Positions 38,023 through 46,437 of a DNA stretch of 64,000 bases are shown here, piece after piece. The DNA is taken from positions 1 to 64,000 of the forward strand of contig NZ_JAUNTS010000011.1 in assembly GCF_030538595.1 (NCBI RefSeq), written 5' to 3'. Source of the stretch: Kocuria sp. GTDB taxonomy: Bacteria; Actinomycetota; Actinomycetes; Actinomycetales; Micrococcaceae. A model generated the notes under the pieces. It was not told the DNA's origin. It made no database searches and saw only the letters and a program-made list of their open reading frames with translations. Positions within the stretch are counted from its first letter, which is position 1, and each line of letters starts with the position of its first letter. A program made the translations under genes and the position numbers.

Positions 38023-38226
38023 AATAAAGACCTCGGGCGCCGTCGTCTGCGTGCCCGAATTGCGGCGTCTTTTCCGCAGCCCTGGTACCGCCCTTGGGAG
38101 GCGGGTACTCAGGTGAATCTGTAAAAGATGCCTGATGGGAGGCGGCTGTGGGGGCCGACTCCAGATGGTGGGCTGCACCGTGCAGCTCATGGGGAATCCG
38201 GTGTGGGGCCGGGGAATTGGGGAATC

Positions 38227-38490
38227 GTGAGTCAGAACCGCGCGGAGATTGTGGAAACTGTCCGGGATGTGGTGGCCCAACACGCTCATTTGAGTGCGGA
38301 TGCAGCGGAACTCAGCGCTGCGGACAGCTTGTACTCGGCGGGGATGACGTCCCACGCCTCCGTGAACGTGATGCTGGGTGTGGAGGATGCCTTTGACATC
38401 GAGTTCCCGGAAGAGCTGTTGACCAAGGACACCTTTGAGTCCTTGGATTCCATTGTGCAGGCTGTGGCCACCTTGCAGGATGACCAGTGA
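38227..38490 (+). CDS. acyl/aminoacyl carrier protein
   Basis: 87-residue acidic four-helix carrier protein. The phosphopantetheine site is read as Ser42 in A-G-M-T-S-H-A-S-V, preceded by D-S-L-Y-S and followed by the acidic helix E-D-A-F-D-I-E-F-P-E. The GTG at 38227 is chosen because the carrier fold begins there; an open frame to 38128 adds unrelated residues. About 205 bp separate it from the transferase gene upstream, so it may have its own promoter. Its stop overlaps the dehydrogenase start. By context it carries an amino acid loaded by the ligase two genes downstream. Confidence 0.88.
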   Translation: MSQNRAEIVETVRDVVAQHAHLSADAAELSAADSLYSAGMTSHASVNVMLGVEDAFDIEFPEELLTKDTFESLDSIVQAVATLQDDQ

Positions 38491-39743
38491 TGAGTCTGCG
38501 CAGTGAGCTGGCGGGCACGGACAAAGTGATTGACCAACACGAAATTCCCACGGGAACCACGGTTGTCCGTGAGCTGCCGGAAGACACCGGGCGGTCCTGG
38601 GAAGAGCGCACAGCGGCTGTGGTGTCAGTGGCCCGCGAGCACGCTGCTCACGTTGACCTTCACGGCCGTTTTCCACACGAGGCCATTACCGCTTGCCGTG
38701 CACAGCGCATTTTTGGTGCTTTCATACCGCAGGCTCACGGCGGTGCGGGGGTTTCCATTGCACAGCTCTGTCATCTGGTGGAGGAACTGGGGCGCGTCTG
38801 CGGTTCCGCAGCGGCCATTGTGGCCATGCACTTCAGCCAGGAACTGTGCCTGGTCCGCCACGTGGATTTGGCCACCCGGTCACCGCTGAGCGAGCTCACC
38901 GAACGGGTGGCCACCCAGCAGTGGCTCCTGGCCTCCTCCACCACGGAGAAGAACATCGGTGGGGACACCAGGACCTCCTCCTGCGCAGTTCATGACAACG
39001 ACGACGCCACGGTCACCGTCCGCAAGTCAGCACCGGTGATCTCCTACGCGCGGTATGCGGATGCCATTTTGGTCACAGCGCGGCAGAACCCGCAGGCGCC
39101 GTCGTCCGAGCAGTCCTTGGTGGTGGCCCCCAAGGCGAATCTGGAATTGGACCGGACCACGGAGTGGGACGCCATGGGGTTGCGCGGCACCATGTCGGAG
39201 GGCTTCGAGCTGCAGGCCACGGTCCCTGAGCAGTACGTGTTGCCGGTGGACTTTGCCACCATCTCCGCGCAGACCATGCTGCCTGCCTCCCACACGCTGT
39301 GGGCTTCCTCCTGGTTGGGGATGGCCGCCAACGCAGGGGACGTGGCGCGCAAGTTTGTGCAGAAAAAGGCGCGGGCCACCCCGGGCCAGCTACCACCGGG
39401 AGGGCTGCGGCTGGCCGAATTGGAGATTGACCTTCAACGCATGACAGATGTGGTGCGGGCCAATGTGCAACGTTTTGAAGATCATGAGCATGACCCGGAG
39501 GCGCTGTCCTCCATGTCTTTTGCCATTGCCATGAACACCCTCAAAGTTTCCACCTCCGAATTGGTGCGCCAGATTGTGGGGGATGCCATGGTGATTGTGG
39601 GCATTGCTTCCTACTCCAACAACGGTCCGTTGTCCCTGGCCAGACCGCTGCGGGATGCCATGGGCCCGTCCCTGCAGGTCAACAATGACCGCATCTTGAA
39701 AAACACGGCCACGTTGCAAATGGTGTCCCGGGGGCGACGATGA
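38490..39743 (+). CDS. acyl-CoA-dehydrogenase-family flavoprotein, probably acting on carrier-bound substrate
   Basis: About 417 residues with the acyl-CoA dehydrogenase layout: N-terminal helical domain (I-F-G-A-F-I-P-Q-A-H-G-G-A-G-V), central beta domain (WDAMGLRGTMSEGF is the classic FAD/substrate loop), C-terminal helical domain. The start overlaps the carrier-protein stop (TGATG; a GTG three bases earlier also fits). The next gene again overlaps by four bases. Rhizobial amino acid:carrier-protein ligase genes are also reported next to acyl-CoA-dehydrogenase genes. Oxidation of an aminoacyl thioester is an inference. Confidence 0.87.
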   Translation: MSLRSELAGTDKVIDQHEIPTGTTVVRELPEDTGRSWEERTAAVVSVAREHAAHVDLHGRFPHEAITACRAQRIFGAFIPQAHGGAGVSIAQLCHLVEELGRVCGSAAAIVAMHFSQELCLVRHVDLATRSPLSELTERVATQQWLLASSTTEKNIGGDTRTSSCAVHDNDDATVTVRKSAPVISYARYADAILVTARQNPQAPSSEQSLVVAPKANLELDRTTEWDAMGLRGTMSEGFELQATVPEQYVLPVDFATISAQTMLPASHTLWASSWLGMAANAGDVARKFVQKKARATPGQLPPGGLRLAELEIDLQRMTDVVRANVQRFEDHEHDPEALSSMSFAIAMNTLKVSTSELVRQIVGDAMVIVGIASYSNNGPLSLARPLRDAMGPSLQVNNDRILKNTATLQMVSRGRR

Positions 39744-40690
39744 ATACTGAGCTCAACCACAAAGCCGCCGAACACACCTTTGAGGCTCAGCTGTTGGAGG
39801 CCCAATGGCTGCTTCCCACCTTGGGGACCGGGGTGACCGGAACCGGTGTGGCCATGGAAGCCGTGATCCGTGGTCTGGAGGCAGCGGCCCGGGAACGTGT
39901 GGACAGGGAATTGCCACGGCCGACCGAGCTGCATGCGGTGCGGTTTCCACCGGTCAACGGCCGCTCCATGCTGGAACGTACGGATTACGTGGCCAGCTTC
40001 CCGCAGCTGCTGGGCACGGTGGATGTTTTTGACGGGGACACCAAGGACCACCGCAGGCTGCTGGCGGACCGGGAAGCAGGACTTCCGTGGGACGGGCATA
40101 TGCACACCAGCGATTACGCGCTGGTCCCGGCGGCCTGCCACCCGCTCTATGCCTGGTTGGGGCAGCGTGAGGATGCCGTCTGCGATGGCACGGTGTGGGC
40201 CATCACGGGAGACTGCTTCCGCAACGAGCCCTCTCCAGATCCCATGCGCCTGGTGAGTTTTCGGATGTTGGAGTTTGTGCTGGTTGGTACCCCGGAGCAG
40301 GCCTTGGCGCACCGGACGGCCATGTTGGACCTGGGCGCTCGTCTGCTGACCGAACTGGGGTTGGAGGTGCACACCGAAGGGGCCAATGACCCGTTCTTTG
40401 GCCGGGCCGGAGTCATGTTGGCCCAGGGGCAGCGAGCTGCGGAACTGAAATTTGAAATCACCACTCAGATCTACCCGGGGCGCGACACCGCGATTTCCTC
40501 CGGCAATTACCACGAGGATCACTTTGGGGCTGAGTTCAACCTGCGCACCGCTGATGGAGCGGTGGCCCATTCGGCATGTTTTGGATTCGGTCTGGAACGC
40601 ATAGCGCTGTCCCTGGCGCGCACCCACGGAACAGAGCTGAACACCTGGCCCGCCTCCGTGCGTCAAACACTGGGACTGGGGGCTGTATGA
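39740..40690 (+). CDS. amino acid:[carrier protein] ligase (class II aaRS-like)
   Basis: 316-residue relative of the seryl-tRNA synthetase catalytic core without a tRNA-binding arm. Class II motif 2 is seen as GDCFRNE followed by R-M-L-E-F, and motif 3 as F-G-F-G-L-E-R-I-A. Cys133, Glu178 and Cys280 match in position the Cys/Glu/Cys zinc triad of rhizobial amino acid:carrier-protein ligases, which activate Gly or Ala and load it on the phosphopantetheine of a carrier protein. Family assignment is strong; the exact amino acid cannot be read. It overlaps both neighbours by four bases. Confidence 0.92.
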   Translation: MNTELNHKAAEHTFEAQLLEAQWLLPTLGTGVTGTGVAMEAVIRGLEAAARERVDRELPRPTELHAVRFPPVNGRSMLERTDYVASFPQLLGTVDVFDGDTKDHRRLLADREAGLPWDGHMHTSDYALVPAACHPLYAWLGQREDAVCDGTVWAITGDCFRNEPSPDPMRLVSFRMLEFVLVGTPEQALAHRTAMLDLGARLLTELGLEVHTEGANDPFFGRAGVMLAQGQRAAELKFEITTQIYPGRDTAISSGNYHEDHFGAEFNLRTADGAVAHSACFGFGLERIALSLARTHGTELNTWPASVRQTLGLGAV

Positions 40691-41658
40691 CGCCGGTGGT
40701 TCATCCGGGGTTGACCGTTGCGGGATTCACCCGGCATCCCCTCCACGCGGAGGACTCCCTGTGGTCCAACACCAACTGTTACTTGGACGTCTGGATCGAG
40801 TTGCTGCACGGTCTGGGCCGCAGCCCGGAACCGTTGTTCGCTGCAGCGGTGGCGGCTGAAACCCAGGTGGAGCAGTTTGAGTTCCTCAAAATCGACCATC
40901 GTGACCTGGAGGAAGTCCACGGCATCCGGGTGGGTGAGTACGACGTTTGGCAGCCCTTGGCCGAGCAGGTGCGCACTCAGATGGAGGCCGGCAATCTGAT
41001 GATCGTGGAGGCGGACGCCTATTGGCTGCCGGACACCCGTGGGATCTCCTACGGGACAGAACACACCAAAACCTCCATTGTGCCCCTCCACCTGAATCCG
41101 GCCGAGCAACACCTGGTCTACCTCCACAACGAAGGCCTGCACGAACTGCACGGACCCGATTTCGACTTTGTTCTGGGGGAACAGCGTGACCGGGGCATTG
41201 TGCCCGCACCCTATGTTGAACTGGTACGCCTGGACCGCCTGAGTGCCGTGTCCGACGACGAGGCCCGCGCCCATACCGTCCGTCTGCTGGGCCATCACGC
41301 CCGACGCACCGGAACCGAGAACCCCGCAGCGCACCTGATGGAAGTGCTGCGCTCGCGGTTCGATTGGCTTGCAGAGACCGGGATGGAGGGCTATCACGCA
41401 CTGTGCTTTGAAACCACAAGACAATTGGGAGTGGTGGCGCTGCTGGCCTCTGAGGCGGTGCGGTTCAGCCGAGTCGAACAACTCCAGCCCGCCGCGGACA
41501 GCTATGCCGCAGTCAGCAGGGAGGCCAAAGCGCTGCAGTTCCAATTGGCCCGCGTGGCCCGTGGCCGCAGGTCCGCTTCCCTGGAAACCGCCATGTCCAG
41601 CATCAGCGACCAGTGGGAGCAGGCCGCCACCACTGTGCGGGCGTGGGCCTTTTCATGA
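40687..41658 (+). CDS. DUF1839 family protein, candidate aminoacyl transferase
   Basis: 323 residues, ATG overlapping the ligase stop (ATGA). It matches DUF1839, a family found beside amino acid:carrier-protein ligases. Cys31 in N-T-N-C-Y-L-D-V-W-I starts a helix, and E-A-D-A-Y-W-L-P (Asp110), E-H-T-K-T-S (His126) and a VYLHNEG strand follow. This order resembles papain-like C39/BtrH-type proteins; BtrH moves an acyl group from a carrier protein to an aminoglycoside amine. I infer, without proof, that this protein passes the carrier-bound amino acid to a sugar or lipid acceptor. Confidence 0.85.
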   Translation: MTPVVHPGLTVAGFTRHPLHAEDSLWSNTNCYLDVWIELLHGLGRSPEPLFAAAVAAETQVEQFEFLKIDHRDLEEVHGIRVGEYDVWQPLAEQVRTQMEAGNLMIVEADAYWLPDTRGISYGTEHTKTSIVPLHLNPAEQHLVYLHNEGLHELHGPDFDFVLGEQRDRGIVPAPYVELVRLDRLSAVSDDEARAHTVRLLGHHARRTGTENPAAHLMEVLRSRFDWLAETGMEGYHALCFETTRQLGVVALLASEAVRFSRVEQLQPAADSYAAVSREAKALQFQLARVARGRRSASLETAMSSISDQWEQAATTVRAWAFS

Positions 41659-44603
41659 TGGAGACATTGCAGTGGCGGTTGAGCCGTACCCCTCCCGGTC
41701 AGGTGGCCTGGGCCAATGATCTGGTGTGGGACGGCACGGTGGCGCAGGGCGTGCAGACGGACCACCTTTCCGCGGTAGCTGCACCGCATGGCCAACCGGG
41801 GACAACTGGTGGCCCCGGCCCGGTGCCGTTGCCTCGCTGGGGTGCGCTGGTCGACGTCGTTCAGGACGCCGCAGTGAGCCCGTCCATCCCCGCGCAGGTG
41901 CCCGGTACAGCAGCTGGTGCTGTACTGGCCGCAGTGGAGGATTCCGCTGTGCCGCAGGACGCGGAATCCACCGGGGAGCTTCTGCGGCACCTTGACGATT
42001 TTGACTGGTGGTGGATCACCACCGTGGATTGTGCCGAGTTCGCGGGCGTCGCTGAAGACGACGGCGGTCGGCAGTTGAGATTGCGGCTGCGGGGAATCGC
42101 CACGGTCAGTGAGGTCTTTTGGGACGGCCAACGGGTGGGGCATTCGGTCAGCGGGCTGGACGACGTGGTGGTGGACCTACCGGTGACTGCAACCACCCAC
42201 GAATTGGCCCTGGTGTGCCGGGCTCCTGGACTGGTGCCCGTACCCAAAAAGCCGCGTCCGCGGTGGCGCTCCACCCTGGTGGGCGACTCCTCCTTAAGGT
42301 GGCGGCGGACGCCGCTGATCGGTCGGATTCCGTGGGCCGGGACCTACCCCGTGGTGGGGCCGTGGGGTGAAGCAGCGCTGGAGCCGGTGCCCAAGCATGG
42401 TCTGGAGGTGGTGCGCACCCACACAGCGGTGGAGTGGGGTCACCGCCAGACGTCCGCGCACCCAGGTGATGGTGACGTGCACGGAACGGTTCATGTGTGG
42501 GTGCGGGCCCAGGAACCGGTGACCGTGCGGCTGAACTGCGCCGATGCTGCGGTGCAGCACAGCCTGATGCCAGGTGACCATCATTTGGTCTTGGAGGTCA
42601 GTCAGCCCGCACTGTGGTGGCCTGCCACCCACGGCGATCCGGTGTTGCACACGCTGACGGTTTCCGCGGCGTTCCCGGCGGCTGGGGCCGCTGCCTTCCG
42701 CACCGTGTATCAGGCTGAGGTGGGGTTCAGACACCTCCGAGCGGATACGGCCGATGGTGGATTTGCCCTGGTGGTGAACGGGTGCAGGATTTTTGCTCGC
42801 GGAGCGGTCTGGACTCCGCCTGATTCGGTCAACCTGTGGACTGAGGCTGAGCGTGTTGAGCGCGGCGTGCTGGCCATGAGGATGGCCGGCGCCAACGTGC
42901 TGCGGATTTCCGGCACGCACGCGTGGGAGACGGACGCGTTTTACCAGGCCTGTGACCGGTATGGGGTGCTGGTCTGGCAGGACGCCATGTTGGCCACCCT
43001 GGACCCGCCCTCTGAGGACGGCTGGGTGGAGCTGATCACCCGGGAGTTGAAAACATGGCTTCCGCGCCTGGGGGCTCACCCCAGCGTTGCCGTGATTTCC
43101 GGTGGCAACGAGGTTTTGCAGCAGCCCGTGCTCTACGGCCGCAACCTCAGCGATGCCCCCATTCCGGTCATTGAGAAAGTGCTGCCCGAGCTGTGCGATG
43201 AGCTGATCCCGCACTGCGTCCACGTGGCGTCCAGCCCCAGCGGTGGCAACCCACCCACCAGGCCGGATACGGGTATTTCCCACTGGTTCGGCGTGGGCGC
43301 GTACCGGCGGCCCCTGACAGACACTCGCGTGAGCGGCGTGCGGTTTGCCGCTGAAGCGCTTGCTTTTGGTGTGCCCCCCGCACCGTCTGAGATCACCGCC
43401 GCCTTTGGATCGCCCACGGCCGATCACAACGACGACGCCCGCGCGGCCTGGTCCGGGTCCACCGCACGTGACCCGGGGGCCACGTGGGACTTTGAGCAGA
43501 CCACCGCCCATTACGCCAGGCGCTGGTTGGAACCGGGATGCGAGGCGGACACGGGTGCAGCCGGTGCTGAGGCCGCCACCCACGGCGGTCCTGCTTCCAG
43601 CGGTGGCGACTTCCGGCCCGGTGTCTGGGCGCACCTTTCACGATCTGAACAGCTGGCGGCTGAACGCACAGCTGCTGGACACGCCGTTGAACACACCATG
43701 ACTGACTTACGCCGCGGTGCCTCCGGTTGCGACGGCGTGGTGGTACTGGCCAGTCGTGATTTTTGCGCGGGAGCCGGCTGGGGCCTGTTGGATCACACCG
43801 GGCGTCCCAAAGCCACCTGGTATGCCATGCGCCGGGCCTGTGCTGACACTGCGGTTCGCCTGGTGGATGAGGGTCTTTCAGGGCTTCATATTCACGTCTT
43901 CCATGACCCGTTGTGGCCGCTGACAGGCATGATGTATGTCAAGACCTTCACCCGGCACAATGCCGCCGGCCCATCGGGGCAGGTTCGCGTTGAGGTGGAC
44001 GGAGGCGCAGAAGCCGTTTGGAATGTGGAGCAGATTCTGGGGGGATTCTTGGATCTGGACCACGCATGGGGATTCGGTCAGCGGCAGTGGGAAGCCGTGA
44101 GCGTGGAGTTGGTGCCGGATGAACCTTCGGGTGGTTTGGCTGAACCTCTTGGGGATGCTGTTGAAGCCTTGGACGGGGTCGCTGAATCCTTGCGCGGTTC
44201 CACAGGTGACGGGCAGGCAGCCCAGCGGTGGGTTCGGTCTCTGCGGGATGTGAAGTTACTCGGTGGTGGGCACCGAGACGCCTTGGTTGACCTGGAGTGG
44301 GGAATGCGAATCAGCGGTGCGTTGGTCCCGGGGGTACCGGAAGCAGTTTCAGCTGGGGAGCTTGACGGGGTCTGCGGCACCGAAGCAGCCGGGGGAGCGC
44401 GGGTGCACACGGTGGGACTGCCTGGAACCCCCGCAGCGCGCGGGGTCAGTGTGGACGTGGGAGCTGGATGGGTCCCGCAGGACGATGTGATGACTTTTTG
44501 TCCGGGAGACCAGCGGATCCTCACCGCGGTCCCCATCAGCGATTGGCCGCAGTGCTCGGAGAGTACGCACGGGAGGAATCGGGGAGAGAGAAGTAATGAT
44601 TAA
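41655..44603 (+). CDS. glycoside hydrolase family 2 (beta-mannosidase-like) protein
   Basis: 982 residues with no signal peptide, so cytoplasmic. GH2 layout: beta-sandwich domains first (about 1-360), then a TIM barrel with A-R-G-A-V-W-T-P-P and R-I-S-G-T-H. The acid/base region is S-G-G-N-E (Glu486) and a nucleophile candidate is R-F-A-A-E-A-L (Glu567, weaker match). The barrel has a long insertion of low similarity at 575-660. Start at 41655 overlaps the DUF1839 stop; the next start lies inside its own 3' end. It may trim or remodel a mannose-containing repeat unit, or act as a transglycosidase. Confidence 0.8.
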   Translation: MMETLQWRLSRTPPGQVAWANDLVWDGTVAQGVQTDHLSAVAAPHGQPGTTGGPGPVPLPRWGALVDVVQDAAVSPSIPAQVPGTAAGAVLAAVEDSAVPQDAESTGELLRHLDDFDWWWITTVDCAEFAGVAEDDGGRQLRLRLRGIATVSEVFWDGQRVGHSVSGLDDVVVDLPVTATTHELALVCRAPGLVPVPKKPRPRWRSTLVGDSSLRWRRTPLIGRIPWAGTYPVVGPWGEAALEPVPKHGLEVVRTHTAVEWGHRQTSAHPGDGDVHGTVHVWVRAQEPVTVRLNCADAAVQHSLMPGDHHLVLEVSQPALWWPATHGDPVLHTLTVSAAFPAAGAAAFRTVYQAEVGFRHLRADTADGGFALVVNGCRIFARGAVWTPPDSVNLWTEAERVERGVLAMRMAGANVLRISGTHAWETDAFYQACDRYGVLVWQDAMLATLDPPSEDGWVELITRELKTWLPRLGAHPSVAVISGGNEVLQQPVLYGRNLSDAPIPVIEKVLPELCDELIPHCVHVASSPSGGNPPTRPDTGISHWFGVGAYRRPLTDTRVSGVRFAAEALAFGVPPAPSEITAAFGSPTADHNDDARAAWSGSTARDPGATWDFEQTTAHYARRWLEPGCEADTGAAGAEAATHGGPASSGGDFRPGVWAHLSRSEQLAAERTAAGHAVEHTMTDLRRGASGCDGVVVLASRDFCAGAGWGLLDHTGRPKATWYAMRRACADTAVRLVDEGLSGLHIHVFHDPLWPLTGMMYVKTFTRHNAAGPSGQVRVEVDGGAEAVWNVEQILGGFLDLDHAWGFGQRQWEAVSVELVPDEPSGGLAEPLGDAVEALDGVAESLRGSTGDGQAAQRWVRSLRDVKLLGGGHRDALVDLEWGMRISGALVPGVPEAVSAGELDGVCGTEAAGGARVHTVGLPGTPAARGVSVDVGAGWVPQDDVMTFCPGDQRILTAVPISDWPQCSESTHGRNRGERSND

Positions 44604-46422
44604 AGGAGAACCAACGTGGTTCGGCACTGGATCCTCTGCCGTGCTGGGCTGGGTTCACACTCCACCGGAGGCCACCAGCCGCGGCATTGTGGTGGTGGCC
44701 GCCCCGGCGGGCCGGGAACTGCTGCTGTCCACCTTGACGGTGCGCGGACTGTGCATTGTGCTGGCCCAGGCCGGCTTCACGGCAGTGCGATTCGGTTGGC
44801 GCGGCAGCCTGGATTCCCAACCTTTGAGAAGTCAGGACAACGCAGTGGCGGCCTGGCAGGAGGATCTGCGGACCGTTGTGGCCACCACGCAGGAGATGCT
44901 GGGAGCCCACGATCTGCCGGTGCACGCCGTGGGTTACCGCACCGGTGCCGCCGTTGTGGGCACCATGCTGGAGGAGTTCCAGACAGTTGTCTCCTGGGAA
45001 CCTGTTGCGGGCAAGACCTTTGTGCGTCAGTGGTCGCGGCTGCGGCACACGGTGGCTGCGCATGTTCCGGACACTGCCGGGCTGGTGGACCTGCTGGGCA
45101 TGGCACTGACCCCTGAACAGGCTGAGCAGTTCAGCCAGTTGGGCACACCCGAACCCACCACGGCTGCCACGGTCTCACCGTCCACAGCGCCGCAGGCTGA
45201 GGGGGAGGTACCCGCCACAACCGTGGTGGAGATCAAAGAGACCGACAAACGGCGGGCCAAGGCCATGTTCGGCGTGGAGCCCTTTGACGTCCGCCTGCAT
45301 CACGATGTCTTTGACCGAGTTCGGGACGCTTTACCTGCGGACATGCCACGCGCCGTCGTCGGTGAATTGCCCACCGTGCTGCAGAACTCTTGGACGGAGA
45401 ACGGCGGTGTGGTGCTGCACGAACGGTTGGTTGAGGTGGGGCGCGACCACCGCGTGGGAGTGGTGACTTGGCGCGAAGGCGACGGCCAGCCCGGGGCTTT
45501 TGCCGGAGTCCAAGGGCTGTTCGTCTCCGGAGGTGGGCCGGACGGCCGTTACGGGGGAGGGGAATGGCCACTGATCGCCAGGGATTTGGCGCTGGATGGC
45601 GTGGTGACCCTGCGTGTGGATCGCCCGTTGGTGGGTGATTCCACGCCGGTGGATGCCGTACGGGCCACCAACAGTTACACCCGCCGCAGTGCCGTGAGTT
45701 TTGTGGAATCCGTGGACTGGTTGAAAGCCAGTGGTTGCCAACCCGTCAGTGCAGCCCTGTTGTGTTCCTCTGCGTGGGCTGCCAGCTTGGGCGAAATCCA
45801 GGCAACTCCCACGGGTGCCTCCTGCGTGGTGCTGATCGGGCATTCCGAATGGAAAATGTCCGAAGACCTGTGGGCGGACGTGCGGGAGACCTACAACGCG
45901 GATGCCGCGCGGGATGCGCCGGCTTCCACCAACCGTGCCGCTCGCAGTGCACCGGCGCCCGCTGTGCCACAGCGCAGCATCCGCAAGGGGCCTGTGGGAA
46001 TACTGGATCGCGTGCGGTGGGCCCGGGACGTGGTGCAGGCCGGTGGGTTCGGCTTGTTGAAGTCCATGCTGCGCGATCAGACCGTGTTGGCGGTGCGGAC
46101 CTGGATGCCGTACCCGCTGTGGAAACTGGCCGGCCGCCGGGCCCTCATGGAAACCCCCGAGCGGGTCTTGGAACCCATGAGCAGCCGAGCTCGCGTGGTG
46201 GTGCTCAACGGGCCGGATGATCTTCCACGTTGGAAGGCCACCCGGGCGGACCGCGCGGTGGAGAGGCTGGCTGAGGCCGGTCTGCCCATTCGTTCCATCG
46301 AGTCCGACCGCCTGGACCATTCGGTGATCACAGCCACCGGATGCCGCACCGTGTTGGACACGCTGCGCACCGAACTGCTGGGATCGGGGAACCGGCCCGC
46401 GTCGGGTTCATCGGATTCCTGA
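44596..46422 (+). CDS. double-domain alpha/beta-hydrolase-fold protein, nucleophile Ser replaced (1)
   Basis: 608 residues made of two alpha/beta-hydrolase-like halves. In the N-half the nucleophile elbow reads G113-Y-R115-T-G117, so the serine of G-x-S-x-G is arginine. In the C-half the corresponding strand is A-L-L-C390-S-S-A-W, with Cys. This pattern resembles the exosortase-associated hydrolases 2 and 1 (TIGR03101/TIGR03100) of exopolysaccharide loci, here fused; that link is my inference. The start lies 8 bp inside the GH2 gene. A paralogue follows 15 bp downstream. Confidence 0.72.
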   Translation: MIKGEPTWFGTGSSAVLGWVHTPPEATSRGIVVVAAPAGRELLLSTLTVRGLCIVLAQAGFTAVRFGWRGSLDSQPLRSQDNAVAAWQEDLRTVVATTQEMLGAHDLPVHAVGYRTGAAVVGTMLEEFQTVVSWEPVAGKTFVRQWSRLRHTVAAHVPDTAGLVDLLGMALTPEQAEQFSQLGTPEPTTAATVSPSTAPQAEGEVPATTVVEIKETDKRRAKAMFGVEPFDVRLHHDVFDRVRDALPADMPRAVVGELPTVLQNSWTENGGVVLHERLVEVGRDHRVGVVTWREGDGQPGAFAGVQGLFVSGGGPDGRYGGGEWPLIARDLALDGVVTLRVDRPLVGDSTPVDAVRATNSYTRRSAVSFVESVDWLKASGCQPVSAALLCSSAWAASLGEIQATPTGASCVVLIGHSEWKMSEDLWADVRETYNADAARDAPASTNRAARSAPAPAVPQRSIRKGPVGILDRVRWARDVVQAGGFGLLKSMLRDQTVLAVRTWMPYPLWKLAGRRALMETPERVLEPMSSRARVVVLNGPDDLPRWKATRADRAVERLAEAGLPIRSIESDRLDHSVITATGCRTVLDTLRTELLGSGNRPASGSSDS

Positions 46423-46437
46423 TGGCGGGTTCCTGAG

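Noticed and set aside
39740-40690. Genuine seryl-tRNA synthetase
   Set aside because: It lacks the N-terminal tRNA-binding coiled coil, is only 316 residues long, has the Cys/Glu/Cys triad and sits next to a carrier protein.
42294-43634. 446-residue antisense frame in the GH2 gene
   Set aside because: Shadow frame; the sense strand fits GH2 and is coupled to both neighbours.
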